DNA from: Chrysomallon squamiferum
Taxonomy: Eukaryota > Mollusca > Gastropoda > Neomphalida > Peltospiridae
DNA: 64,000 nt
Reading direction: 5' to 3'
NCBI GenBank assembly: GCA_012295275.1
Contig: CM022665.1
Span: 16,542,476-16,606,475 of the forward strand
Part shown: positions 37,272-49,714 of the stretch, one piece after another
Layout: each line of letters opens with the position of its first letter
Numbering within the stretch: position 1 is the first letter of the stretch
Translations under genes and position numbers: made by a program
The notes under the pieces: model-generated
The model's database searches: none
Told to the model about the DNA's origin: nothing
What the model saw: the letters and a program-made list of their open reading frames with translations, nothing else

Positions 37272-37557
37272 ATTTAAAATTTCAAAACGTATGTTCGGTG
37301 TAAAGTTATAATAAAATTAATAATTCGTTTCAGTTTAATGAGTTTTAAAAACGTACACTCATTAATATACAAACAATTAATGGCTGGCATATTAATTTGA
37401 AAGAAGATTTAATGTCTAAAATGGAATGACAGTAACAGATTATAAAATAAAAATAAATAAAATTCATCGTCTACTTAGTCTTACCTTGCGAGAGTGCCAG
37501 ACCAAAAACAAAGGTAACAATCACAAGAAAACATGAAAATGTTGCACGAAGAAACAT
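28483..37557 (-). CDS. Single-pass membrane protein with one SUEL galactose-binding lectin domain
   Basis: Five exons, 37557-37485, 31790-31509, 30281-30141, 29319-29226 and 28945-28483, give 350 aa with consistent phases (1,1,1,2). Residues 1-23 are a signal peptide (MFLRATFSCFLVIVTFVFGL, then ALSQ). Residues 31-118 are a SUEL/rhamnose-binding-lectin-type domain with eight cysteines (31, 47, 68, 75, 85, 91, 103, 116) and the family end motif CGTYATVLRVYYDC. A hydrophilic stalk (119-165) follows, then one TM helix (167-192) with a KK stop-transfer signal, and a cytoplasmic tail of about 155 residues, rich in E, S and Q, with a cysteine cluster at its start. The order suggests a cell-surface carbohydrate-binding receptor or adhesion protein. 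EVA-1 also pairs SUEL domains with one TM, but I see no similarity in this tail. Exon 2 must end at a GC donor (GCAAGT). Function is inferred from the domain only. Confidence 0.85.
29416..30094 (-). mobile_element. Tigger/pogo-type element, internally deleted (SUEL gene intron 3)
   Basis: Termini CAATGGTACCTTGACTTACG and GTAAGTCGAGGTACCACTG are inverted, with TA duplications at 29414-29415 and 30095-30096. The minus strand carries a decayed start of a CENP-B-like transposase, homologous to the one at 63023 but broken by frameshifts. At 679 bp it lacks the DDE catalytic core, so it is non-autonomous. It lies in the intron just upstream of the TM exon. Confidence 0.85.
30357..30405 (+). repeat. 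Fragment of a molluscan-type SINE core (tail part)
   Basis: GTAGAGCGGGTTTCCTCTC followed by a decayed ATCAAAATAC resembles the TAGCGGGTTTCCTCT then GTCAAAATTACC block of a dispersed repeat I remember from many molluscan sequences. Only about 50 bp are recognisable. Confidence 0.4.
31216..31387 (+). repeat. Degenerate 33-36-bp minisatellite, about five units (SUEL gene intron 2)
   Basis: Each unit begins CTTTTAACATTATTGAAA or a variant and ends GGAAACAGCAA or a variant. Five diverged units run head to tail and end about 120 bp from the lectin exon. Confidence 0.7.
31791..37484 (-). other. Intron 1 of the SUEL gene: microsatellites, hairpins and a degenerate minisatellite
   Basis: This 5.7-kb intron holds no supported exon. 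It contains TAG/ACT trinucleotide tracts in both orientations (about 32085-32310), a TATG run (about 32800-32826), a TTTTG then TTTA compound (about 33488-33552), an AAT run (35574-35640) followed by AAAG (about 35645-35667), an AC run (36246-36275), and an ATCT then GA compound (about 37173-37268). A degenerate minisatellite based on CTAGCATAAAGATATCTTTG is at about 36650-36985. Inverted repeats are near 32430-32495, 32516-32547 and 34945-34991. Confidence 0.6.
33265..33325 (+). repeat. tRNA-like SINE remnant (SUEL gene intron 1)
   Basis: TTACGCTTGCCTGACAACGA followed by GATTTCGAGAC and GATTC resembles the anticodon-arm and B-box half of a tRNA-derived SINE. The A-box half is lost. Confidence 0.3.
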
Positions 37558-38575
37558 TTTATCCAAAACCGTTCTTTTCCGCCTGATTCGTAAAGCTGAT
37601 GAGTGAAATTAGCGTAATTCGTTGCATCCGTCACAGCCCTGCCCCGACATCTGGAGCGTGAGAAAATAAGAGTATCTCTCTATGTATCGTAAACAAGTAC
37701 GTGTGCCGGTTGTGTTATAAATATACACCAATAAGAGTTCCGTAACCTTTTGCTTGTGTCGTCTGCCAGATACTGGCGGGAAAAAAAAAAAAAAAAAAAA
37801 ATCAAGTGTACACAATAAAAGAAGCACAGACGATCTTTAATGAAATATATACTGAATTATATAAAAGCGGCTCAAATGAATGCCTAGAAGATTTGTGTGT
37901 AGCTGTGTTGTTTGAAAGACACTGGCGGAGAGCATCTGTCGTTTTTATCTGATTAATGGGGTACTGAGCGCTTGGCTGAGCCCTTATTTTTCGAGCAACC
38001 AATCAAAATCACCGGTCTTCGCAGCTGTCCCGAACAAAGGCAACCATTTTCTTGTCTTGAGGGGCAAACTGTGAAGTTAAAACTGTGTTTAGTTGTCTTT
38101 GATTTTCATGCTTCGTTGATTATCATTGCTTGAATTTAGCGAAAAGATACCAACAAATAACTTCACACCAATTATTTTTTTTATTATTATTATCTGAAGG
38201 TAGGAAACTGACGTAATATATGTAATAATTTTTCATATATTTTTGAACTTTGAGAAAATATATATTTCTGAAATATACTTGAAAAGCTTTTTTTTTTTTT
38301 TTTTTTTTGGTTATTGTTTTTTTTTTTATTATTATTATTTCAGCTGTGCAGACCTGACAAATGAATATAATCTGGTTCATTCCCATCTGATAATTCAACA
38401 TGTTTTTAAAGTAATGTTTCAGGATTTATTATCATCATTATTGTTTAAGAAGGATAAAATGTTTTTATTCATATCATTAGGTTATCAGAAATAGACCTAC
38501 TATACTGTCATACTGCCTTAGCGGATATAAATCCCCGTCCTTCAATTGTTTCCCGTTCAAGTAAATGTCCCCATA

Positions 38576-38620
38576 TTTGTCAAAGGCTTTGGTATGTGCT
38601 TTCCTGTCTGTGGAAAATTC
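38576..38620 (+). repeat. Fragment of a molluscan-type SINE core
   Basis: CAAAGGCTTTGGTATGTGCT then TTCCTGTCTGTGG closely matches the CAAAGGCCGTGGTATGTGCT then ATCCTGTCTGTGG core that I remember as common in molluscan genomic and cDNA sequences. The flanks are not recognisable. Confidence 0.55.
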
Positions 38621-38743
38621 ATGTAAAAAAAACAATAATTTTTTCTAACAGATAAGTAGCTTATTGTCAAGTCATAGCAGGCTTCATCTGATTTATTATT
38701 ATTATCATCATCATCATCATCATCATCATCATTAACATTATTA

Positions 38744-38778
<35 letters not shown>

Positions 38779-39459
38779 CTAACATTTGGCTACATATATA
38801 TATGTTTTGAGTTACTGTTATACATTATTTGGGTTATCATCCCTACACAGTTTAATAAATCCCCAAATCAGACTGAGTGTAATATTTATACAGAACATTT
38901 TAATTCGGCTGATTATTTAATTTATTTTATTTTATTTTATTTTTTTATTATTTATTATTATTGTTTTTATTTATTTATTTATTTATTATTATTAATGTTT
39001 TTATTTATTTATTTATTTAATTTATATATATATATTTTTTTTTTCATGGTATTCTCGAACAAATTAAAAAAAAAAAAAAAAAAATTAGATACATCCAGTG
39101 ATTAATTAGTTATTATAAACATCACCATCATCATGATCATCATTATTATTTAATTTGTATGAAAACTAAAATAAACTATTTATATCTGCATTTATACAGT
39201 TATGTATTTCGCAGAACAGTACGCTTATACTTCATTATAGAATAAATTAGTTGACAGAAAATGAGTGAAATTTTTAAGATAGCAGAATCAATATTCTTCA
39301 TTATACCGTTAGTGCTAATTCCAGTTCCAACAACTTCTCCACTACCAATGGTGATGACGTGGAGTGGAAATGCTGTCATTAAATGAACACTCACTAATTC
39401 GTTCATTTACACTGTTAATAATCTGAAGCCAGTGAGTGAAATCCCTCTGTTTCTTTCTC

Positions 39460-39571
<112 letters not shown>

Positions 39572-39797
39572 GCTTAGTTTTATCATTCTTGAATATTAAG
39601 CGAACTACGAGAGGTCTTACGAACAGATAAATGTAATAAGATTGTGACTGATTAGATAACAGGATTTGCTAACAATACGCCCGCATGCTACTGTGACCAA
39701 GGTCCATTTCTGCACGACAACAGTAGCGGGAACAAACCAAGAAGCAGACGTTTACTAAAGTAGCCATAAAAGTTTTAACACTCGAACCATTTTCAAA

Positions 39798-39920
39798 ATG
39801 AAAAGTTTAAGTCTGACATCGGAAAATGGAATTTCTCGAACAGGGCTGGTTTTGATTGCAGTAGCGTCCCTTGCCGGTATCTACATCTTGTATAGGTTGA
39901 AGGGAAAGCGTTCAAAATAA
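39798..39920 (+). CDS. Candidate 40-aa single-TM microprotein
   Basis: An ATG in good context (TTCAAAATGA) opens a 40-codon frame, with an in-frame TAA upstream at 39756-39758. Residues 1-14 are polar, 15-33 form one hydrophobic helix (GLVLIAVASLAGIYILYRL), and the end is strongly basic (KGKRSK). This gives a tail-anchor-like topology, as in small ER or mitochondrial membrane proteins. Three bases after the stop is a consensus donor GTAAGT (39924). A matching acceptor TTTTTCAG precedes 40938, and that exon ends with AATAAA at 41132-41137 and a T/G-rich stretch, so a 3'-UTR intron with a terminal exon is plausible. I do not recognise a family. The donor could also splice to the UBXN1 exon at 42513. 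Coding status is inferred from composition and splice signals only. Confidence 0.5.
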   Translation: MKSLSLTSENGISRTGLVLIAVASLAGIYILYRLKGKRSK

Positions 39921-40265
39921 TATGTAAGTTTAATAAGCACATATAGTTCATCATTAATACTATTACTTTTTCTTTATATTATTGTTTTTACTTCTTGAAA
40001 TGATTTAAGCATTTCTAACATAAAATTTATAAAGATAAAATATTACTATTTCATTTTGGAAGTTGAGAAATTACGATTACCTACGTGTGTATAGACACGT
40101 ATTCGAACGTGATTAAAACGTGACTGAAAATCAGTAACCAAACACTAGCAAGTGACATTATTTATCAGTACCTGTACACCTTTAATATATTAAATTTAAA
40201 CTGTATCTATATGTAGGGCTAAGTAAGGCAGATTTAATAACCAGATTAATATACGAAAGTGATAG

Positions 40266-40298
<33 letters not shown>

Positions 40299-41647
40299 AG
40301 CATTTGTAATAATAATATTAAAACCATTCGTTTTTGTTTTTGTTGTTGTTTTTTTTTTTTCGTGGTCATGAATAAATAAATAAATAAATAAATAAAAAGA
40401 AATAGAGAAATCGTGCTAGTTGTTTTACTCGCCATTTAATATTTATAACAATGAAAAAATAAGAACAAAAGTAAGTGATTAAATAGTTCTGATTATTGTT
40501 AATCTCTTCCTCTGCAAAAATGTTAAGTAATGTATATAAAAATGTATATTAGACATAAATTTCAAATGTCCACATATACTCTAGCTGCTATAATTACGTT
40601 CAATAGTTACTGAAATGTGAACCCCAGATTTAGAATTATGATATTTTGTGCAAGCATCTGTACTTGAATAGTTATGAGTAAAAATGTTAAAAAAATAAAA
40701 TAAAAATAAAACAGTGGTTTGGTGAGATAGTATAACGCGAACACATCACCACCCAGACATGCATGTTCGCACACACACACAAAGTGAGAGAGAGAGGGAA
40801 AAACGGAAATATTGTTATATACGGTTCTTTATTCCATCTTCATTTCGTTTCTATTTATTGTTCTACATCAGTGTTATCACTACTTTCACCCCTTCGTCCT
40901 CCTCATAATAATTAATGAATTTACTAACATTTTTCAGGCTGTCACAGAAGAGCTGTTGGGAAGTTTCACTGTTTCAGAGTATCTTTGAACTACGAACTTC
41001 AGTATCAGCAGACGATTATCGATGTATTCGCAAGAGACACTCACAGCTTGGATTACGTACATGTTTATACTTGTACATACAGCTAACAAAAGACGTGTAT
41101 CTATGTGCAGTTTCCCACTTTAAGAACCAAGAATAAATGTATCTATTTCTATTTGACATTAGTCTTGTTTGTCCTGCACGGTATATCCTCATTTTAACGG
41201 ACTAATAAGCAGAAGGGGAGGGGTTACTCAGGTCAAAAGTCCGTTAAATGACCACAATGTTAATAATTTGAATAGTATTATATGAAATATATTTTTACTG
41301 AATATTATAATGAATCATGTTTAGTTCACCGAAGATAACTGTCGTGAACGATGGTAGTGGCCAGGAATACATTCAACAACTTCCAGGTCTAAAACTGTAA
41401 CTAAGGGGGGAGAAAGTGCCGTTAGCTCACTGCTAGAAAGTTAGTAACCAAAAGCAATAACAACAAAACATACGATAAGATCTATATGCTAGTGTATATA
41501 AATATATATATAAAACAATAGTTGTAACAGATTCACACACTTAACGGACCCCTGTTTGCAGGAAAATCTGGAAAATGTACAAATATTCTGAAATCTACCG
41601 AATATGTTTTATGTTACAGTATTCTAAAAGAGAGAGTACAATATTCT

Positions 41648-41706
<59 letters not shown>

Positions 41707-42512
41707 TACAGTTACTGTTTGAAGTTATTAAACAATTCCAGTGGTTTCTTTTAATTCTGTTTTATTTTTTATATGAATAATTCTTGCAATATGTATTTGC
41801 GAGTCTTCAAACAGTTTATTTATGCATTAATGAATACAAAATCTTACTAGAAAATAAAAACTGGGCCAGATATTTTTCTATATCGCTCTCCCTTTGTGAC
41901 GTCGTTATATTTGTACAGGAAGATGCCAATGGGGAAGATATGGGGAAAGTGTGTTCGCATTAATTTTTTATTCAGATATTATATAGACAAAATAGAAGGA
42001 TTTAACTTTGAGAATAAATCGAGTACGAATTAAAAGTGAGAAAACAAATTAAATGAGCCAGCTGATTTTGAGGGTAGGTGGATGCATATGCCAAATAATA
42101 AAATAAAAATAAATCTGGCTTAACAAGGTAAAAAATAATTAAAACTACAATTTAAATAAAAATTATAAAAAATGAAAAATATGCAATAGAAAACATTTGA
42201 AAGTAGTGAAAAGTAACTGGGCATTTAAAAAGAAAAAAGAAAAAAGAATGATTTATTTATTTATTATTATTATTATTTTTAATTTTACTTATTTATTTAT
42301 TTTTGATACTAAAAAAAGCAGTTAATAATTATATTTCGTGACTATAACTTTGCTTTAAGGGTTTTACTCAGTTACGTCCCCTGAATTATTCTTTAATTTG
42401 AAAATGTAAATGTACCAATGAAAAGATAACTCTGAAATTGCTTTACAAAAGACAGTGGTTTTACTGAAGCAAATTGTACGAGAAGACATTGTTTAACTAA
42501 AAATAATTTCAG
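39921..42512 (+). other. Interval between the microprotein and UBXN1; probable 3' exon, repeats, 5'-UTR intron
   Basis: The probable terminal exon of the microprotein transcript spans 40938 to about 41155. A T24 run is at about 40268-40294, a TAAA run at about 40370-40395 and a GA microsatellite at 41652-41704. TTTAACGGACT (41193-41203) and AGTCCGTTAAA (41238-41248) form a perfect 11-bp stem. An acceptor AATTTCAG ends at 42512, one base before the UBXN1 ATG, so UBXN1 must have at least one upstream untranslated exon; I cannot place it with certainty. Confidence 0.5.
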
Positions 42513-42513
42513 A

Positions 42514-42975
42514 ATGTCACAGGACTTACAGACATTAGTGGCTATGGGATTTCCAGAGAATAGAGCGTAAGAATATTAATTTCAGTATTAGATATTTGAT
42601 GCATTAGTACCTCAACAAAGTTACAAAAACTAAGTCATCGACTGACGATTTTTATTTTTATTTTATTTTTATTTTTTTTTATTTATTTATTATTTTATTT
42701 ATTTATTTATTATAGTTATTTTAACCGTTTATCAAACGAAATTGTAATTAAAATATTAAATTAATTAATAAGTCTGCAGAGATGTCTGTGTAACTATCCA
42801 ATTACATAGATATCACTGCAAGTACTACCACAACCACTACAACTACAACCACCACCACCACCATCATCACAACAACAATAACAACTACTACCAGTACTGA
42901 GTACAACTATTAATAGGAATGTGACACAATTTTCAAAAGTACCATTTTCCAATAAAATTATATATCATCAGAAAG

Positions 42976-43026
<51 letters not shown>

Positions 43027-46000
43027 TAATAAATAAAAGAAGATTAAAATGATACCAATATGATATGAAAAAAAGTTTTGAATATTTTATCTTAATAAAA
43101 TTTGCCAGTATTTTTCCTTCAGAATTGATGGAGAAATTGTGATTCATTTCTTTCATTTGGCAATATAAACAGAGAATATCGCATATAGATTCAAACCAGT
43201 ATACATGTATTTATATCAAAATCAAACTTTAGATGTGTTCTAGAGTATACAGTATTTTTAAGCATATAGCTGTCATACCTAAATTTCAATTAATTAATTG
43301 CACTAATTAATTCAAACGTACCTTAATCCTTCAATTATGTCATTCTCAAAAACTCCATAGAAATTACACCAGTAGTGCAGTACACAAAAAGATCATTTTT
43401 TAAGATTGGTGAATTGGAGAGGCCTTTACATTTTCAAGCATTTTACTAACATTCACTTTAAAAAAAAAAAAAATTGTATCAGTTAATTAGTGTTAATTTG
43501 CCTTATGACTTGATTGTGTTGATTAGATATCCAAAAAATTCATAATAATCTAAGTTGCTAAGAATTGTCTTCATAATGATAATCAGAAAGAAAATATTAT
43601 CTAACACTGAAATATTATGTCACATAATTAATAAATCAAACAAAATAAATGAAACATCGAACTTTTCAGACAGTGGCAGCTGTGGTAATCACTATGGACA
43701 TGTCATTCACTGAGAATACCCCACATTTTGGTGTCCAGAATTAACTACCTGCTATCTAAATATTTGTTGGAAATTGAGCAGAATCTGAGAGAAATGCATA
43801 ATTTGTAACTTATATATGGTTTAAAGTCCTGAATGTGCTTAGCTTATGATCAAACGTGTCTGTTGATTTTCTGTTGTTTATCAAAGATAATGTGTCAAGA
43901 AATGAATTTGAGGATAGAGCTAAAAATGTATACTGTTTCATGACATTTGTTATTTTTGTAAAATATATAAAAATAATGGTGAAACAGAAACACGAATGAG
44001 GAAACCCTCTCCAAGGAAAACAAAAATGCATCACAAAAATTGGGCAGCCTTCTATTGTGGCACAAAGATGGTTTTTGTCACATACCTACTACTGCTAGTA
44101 GTACTATTATTTATTTATTTATTAATAATAATATTATTATTATTTATTATTATTATTTATTATTATTATTTATTATTATTATTACAAACAGCATGAAAAC
44201 TAATTGCTAACTTACTAATACAGTTACATAAAATGTGTAACATGCAGATTATTCAGTTGTAAGAATAACTATTAAAATATTTCTTTCCAGACAAAAAGCT
44301 TTGGCTAAAACAGGATACAAAAGTGTCCAGTTAGCAATGGACTGGTGAGTTAAATAAGTAAAAATGTAATAATCAGGATGTACTTTAATGTGTTAATTAC
44401 ATAAATCATGTTTTACAAGTTTGATCTTGTTGATAAAGTCATTGCTACAAGATTTTAAAATAAATAAATAAATAAATTAATAAATAATTCTGTTTTGTTA
44501 ATAAAACAGTTACATATGAGTAATTATATTTGTTCTATTTAATTTTTTTATATTAGACTTTAATAGGTACAATTTGCATAACTTATAATTAAATGATTTA
44601 CTGTAAGTCATAATCTCTAAATGGTTTTGGCTCAGTAAATAACACGTACATATCTGAATGTTTATATGTATCATTGCCATCCCCCCCCAAAAACCAAAAA
44701 AAACCCCATAATTATGTCAGCCACAAAAAAATCATTAAAAAATATTTTTATGCTTCTAGAATTTTCTGAAAATTATTTTCATCTGTAGGATGTTTGCACA
44801 TGAAGATGATCCTGACATTGATGAAGGAGGTGCACCTTCTGAAGGTCATGTTCTAGGCAAGCCAGAAGGTAAATATTACTACATTAATTTAAAGTCTAAT
44901 TAGTGTTCAGTTCTTGTTTTACTGGTACATCAAAATGTTATCAATATTTTTCTGTAAATGTTATTTTATTATAGAAGGCTGACACTTTTTTTTGTTCCAT
45001 GACCACAGTTATTACAAAATGAAAAAGAAGGTTGTATGTAGTTCTTTATGCAAAAATTAACAAAAGACTCCTTACTGATAATTAGAAAAATTCTGAATGC
45101 AGGTATCACAGCATACAGTATTTGTTCTTTAATATTATACATTATATTTTTGTATTTACCTCTAGTAACTGTTTATTATAATATTAATAATATGTGTTGG
45201 GATATCATTTACACTGCATTCTTTCTCTGTTTTAAAATGAAATATGAACACTTAATAAGGATATACATATATTATATTTGTGAATTATATATTAACTTTG
45301 ACACTTCTTTATTATACTAGAAACTCCAGAAGAAAATTCTGAGACAGCCAGTGAGACAAAACTAGCATCAGGAGATGGACAAACTGTTGGTGAAGGGGAA
45401 GTAACTCCAAACCTCCAGGCCAAATCTTTAAAATGTGATGAGTAGGTTGTAACTAATTATAATAGCTATAACTGGTTTTTCCTATTTGTATGTATATGTA
45501 TATACACTTATATATATTTAAATATGTATACACATACATATACATACAGTACAATAAGAAATTTAATTAATTTAAATGACCAGTTAAATCTTTGTTCCAG
45601 AAATATAAAAAAACACACCCAAAAAAGGAATATAGCCTACTGTTTTTTTATCTCATGAATCTGATTACTGTTATGTTTTATTATTATTAAATATTCATTT
45701 TTATTTCTGTTAATTTGTTATTATGTTCATCATGAGCACAGGAAAAACTTGTATTTGTAAGTCGTGTGTCTTCATAATTTGTTGGATCAGTCCTACTCAG
45801 TGAATTATTTCCTATTTCAACAAACTGTTTTTTGAAGGTTATGTTTTCTTCTCAGTGTGAATGTCCACATAAATTATCTTTTCTTCTACTTAACACAGAA
45901 TCCCTTCAAACTGAAACACTGGGATTCTTCCCTTATATCATCATTGTACAATAATAATAATAATGATGATGATGATAGTGATAATAATAATAACAACAAC

Positions 46001-49000
46001 AACAATAATAGCAAAAATAATAATTGTATTAATAATAATAATGATTAAAATAATAATCATAACAATAAAAATAATAATATTTAAATATACTTTTACAAAT
46101 ATAGATTCATTTATGGGTTGTAAACAAAATTAGGCTGTAGACAAATCTTTCCAGAACTTAAATTATAAAGATTTTGTTTTCAGTATTATTTATTATTTTT
46201 GGTAGATGTGGTAAGCTGCTGAAGACAGAGGATGATGTGCAGCTTCACGCAGCAAGAACTCAGCACACGAGTTTCTCTGAGTGCACAGAAGAAGTCAAAC
46301 CACTAACAGAAGAGGAGAAAGCTGAGAAGAAAAGACTGTGAGGAAAATATTTGTATTGAACTGTTCCGAGTAAATAGGCAATGAAAATTAATGTGGGTTT
46401 TGATAGCAACAACATCTGTTTCACTAGACTGATAAATTACTGTTAGAGTTGCTTGCCTTTAATAACAGAACATATTTTCAGTGATTCATTTTTAATCGGC
46501 ATTTTGTTATTATATTTAAAAAAAAAAAATGTTCTTAATATTTCTGTCAAAATTTGGACAGTAAACTTTAGAACTAAAATATATTGCCATATTCAAAATG
46601 GCTGTTTGGTTGGTTTTTTTTAGACACTGAGGTATAGCTTGTTTTACTGAGTTCTGTTCTGAGCTTTGTTAACTTTACATCAGTTTGAAATGGAAACATT
46701 TTATTTTATTTTTATTTTGAAGGTATCTGCAGTCACTTTCTTGAAATCACCTGAGTAATCTGAATTTATATAGATAATAGAGATTATAAGCCTATTGTTT
46801 TGTTTTTTGGTGTTTGGCTTTGTTTTAGTTTAGAAGAGAAATTGAAACAAAGAAGGAAGGAAAAGGAAGAACAGGAAAGACTGGAGATGATAGAAAGAGA
46901 GAAAGAGAGACGAACATTTAATAAAGATCTTGGAAAAACCAAACAAAAGTAAGTGGCGTAGATCTGTTCACTGATTTTATTTAATGAATGAAAGAAAGAA
47001 AGTTTAAAAACACCTTAATGTACGTTGTACTAGTCATGCTGGATGTTATCAACACAATATGTATTTTACATATATATCTATAATATAGGCATGTATATCT
47101 TTTATATAGACACAGACATCTTGTTATCAACACAATATTTATTTTACATATATATATATATAATATAGGCATGTATATCTTTTATATAGACAAGGACATC
47201 TTGTTATCACAGTTTTTCTTTTATGTAGACTCTGATATCATGTTTATTTTATATAGACACAAACATCTATTATAACAAAGTATTTCTTTTAAATGTTACA
47301 GACTTGAAGAACAAGAATTGAAAAAAATAGCCGAGCAGAAACGAAGAGAGAAACTGGAAGAAAAAATGGCCAGGTGACTTCATTAATGCAATGCCTCTAA
47401 CTTTTTATGTCCTTGTTAAGCTGTTAGCATAACTACACTTTGAATATTATTAATATATGTGAACATATTCAGAGTCATTCAAAGAGCATCATGAATTGTG
47501 TTGTCTGAGATTAATGGGTCACCCATAGGGGAATACAAAACATCAATGCTAGAACATCCTAGATTTTGGTAATTAAAACTATCCAAATTTGAACAGAACA
47601 GTTAACCATAATCCATTAATTTTGCATTTTTCAGAAGGAAATAAATTTCTTTGTGGAACAAGATAATTTTTTTCAAATTAATGAATCTAAGTTTTTAAAA
47701 AAAATTAAAAACAAGGAAAGAAACTGATATTTAATTTCAAAGACTCTCATTGTGTATTTTATATTGTGTATAGGCAAAAAGTAAAAGAACAGATAGAACG
47801 AGATAAACTGGAAAGAGCTGTCAAGGTGAGAAAATACATTTTAATATTAACTTCTATTAGTTACGATTTTGTAATATGGAAAAGTGAACCTATTGACAGA
47901 GAATAATTTTGAGTTCAGATACTTTATATTTGTATTAGAAATTTAACAGATTATATACTTTTCTTGTTTCAGTTATTATTATTATTTAAACTATCTTCTT
48001 CATCGGACATTCAGACAGGGAACCTGTTGTTATAAATAATGTTAAGATATTATTGTTCTTCATTATTTTGTTTTAATCCTACTATTATTATTGTTGCTAT
48101 GTTTATTAACATTTGTCATCTTTCAGTTTGGTAAAGCCAGTTCCACACAACAAACCAGTACAACATCACCACCTGCACCAGCAGCTACACCAGCAGCATC
48201 AGCTGCTGAAACATCAAAAACCTACGACCAGTGCAAACTTCAGGTAATTAGTGAATACATATTTATAAAGGTGGATGGCCACTGAACATTTATATTACAT
48301 TAATTCCCAAAACACTTTTAGATTTTTATTATTCTAAATAGTAAAATGATTTTTTTTTTTAAATTGAATTTGTTTAAATTGCTTTATTTTTTGTCTTTAA
48401 TTTTGTTTTTAATATGATATTTTTAAATTATTACATTTCGTTTGAAATTATAAAATGAATTCAGTTTTTATCTTTTTTAATTTTTAAAAATGTTATTGTT
48501 ACTTTTTAATCCTATGGTTTTTAATTTTCTATTTTTAAATTTTCCTTTTTTGCTTCTGTCAAACTGAGTAGTACCATGGCATACGTGGACTATGCATATT
48601 ATACACAGAGTATAACCACAGTTACAAATGATTATCTGAGATTTTTAAATAATTAATTTACTGTTGTAGATTCGTCTCACTAATGGCCAGGCTTTAACAC
48701 AAACATTCCAACCAAAAGAGTCGCTGGCGGCTGTCCGACTTTACGTGGAGATGAAGAGGACAGATGACCACAGTCCATTCTCTCTGATGACATCATTTCC
48801 TAGAAAGGTTTTCACTGAAGAAGATATGGAAAAACCTTTAGAACAGTTAGGTAGGTCTTTCAGATTGAACCAGTAGATACAATCTTTTGATACTGGGACT
48901 ATCTTAGCAAACTAGTTCTTACAATAAGCCATACAAACTTTATGTAATTAGTGAATACATATTTTTAAAGGTGGATGGTCTTTCAATATTTAAGAAGAAA

Positions 49001-49714
49001 AAAAAAATTGATTTATATGACATTAATTTCTAAATCATGTTTAGTTTTTATTATTCTAAAATGTAAAAATATATTTTTTTAAATATTTTTTGATGTTTTC
49101 TTTTTCTTTTATTTTATTGTTACTTTTTTTGTCTTCCATTTTGTTTATAATTTTGTGTTTTGAGTTTCTGAGCAAGCCACTTGTTACAGTACAGCTCAAA
49201 CAAAACCTTTAATATGTGTATCATCTCAAACAAGATATTTGATACACATCTGTGTTTGGAGCTTTTTGTTCATTGCCAGAACAATTCAGTCAAATTTATG
49301 ATATCAAAGTAAACCTTGTTTGTAAAATGATACTTGTATTTTGAAATTTTCTCAGCACCAATAAATGTGATCAATGATTTTGTTATTTACAATATATGTA
49401 ACAGATTTACCATTTGTTGCCACATTCTACTTCATCTCAATAACTTTACCATTTATTTGTTACTCCAAACGAAGGTTAATATATTTTTCCCAACTTTTCT
49501 TATCTTTCTTTTATTATTATTATTAGTGTTTTTGTTGTTGTTGTTGTTGTTGTTGTTATTATTATTGTTATTATTGTTGTTATTGTTGTGGTTAGTGTTA
49601 TTATATAATTATTTTATTAATTTATTTTTATGTCTGTGCAATATTTTGATGTATTCTTTTTCTTTTTCAGGTCTGTGTCCTTCAGCTGTGTTGATGGTAA
49701 CAAAATTAAAGTAG
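42514..49714 (+). CDS. UBXN1: UBX domain-containing protein 1 (UBXN1/SAKS1)
   Basis: This is a cytosolic p97/VCP cofactor that binds ubiquitin. Coding exons 42514-42566, 44291-44344, 44789-44868, 45321-45441, 46206-46337, 46829-46948, 47302-47373, 47774-47825, 48127-48243, 48670-48850 and 49671-49714 give 341 aa with consistent phases. Residues 1-40 are a UBA domain (LVAMGFPENRAQKALAKTGY), followed by HEDDPDIDE as in human HEDDPDVDE. Residues 101-123 form a CxxC-x12-H-x5-H zinc finger; vertebrate UBXN1 lacks this as I recall, but fly and other relatives have it. A charged coiled coil follows (about 145-240), then an Ala/Pro/Thr linker and the C-terminal UBX domain (about 262-341) with the p97-binding FPR loop at 310-312 and the end LCPSAVLMVTK. 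An acceptor directly before the ATG implies an upstream 5'-UTR exon. Candidate poly(A) signals are at 50527-50532 and 50849-50854. Confidence 0.96.
42916..44086. repeat. Unclassified ~1.1-kb interspersed repeat, copy 2 (UBXN1 intron 1)
   Basis: This is collinear with 2833-3903 in MSH2 intron 1. Its left end GGAATGTGACA and right end TTTTTGTCACATACC are inverted (TGTGACA/TGTCACA), supporting short terminal inverted repeats. An AAT run at about 42979-43024 replaces the AT run of copy 1. The two copies differ by many substitutions and small indels, so the family is old. Confidence 0.72.
47047..47206 (+). repeat. 79-bp tandem duplication (UBXN1 intron 6)
   Basis: Two near-identical units run head to tail, sharing ATATAGGCATGTATATCTTT and GACATCTTGTTATC. 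The second starts near 47126; a shorter diverged third piece follows. Confidence 0.75.
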
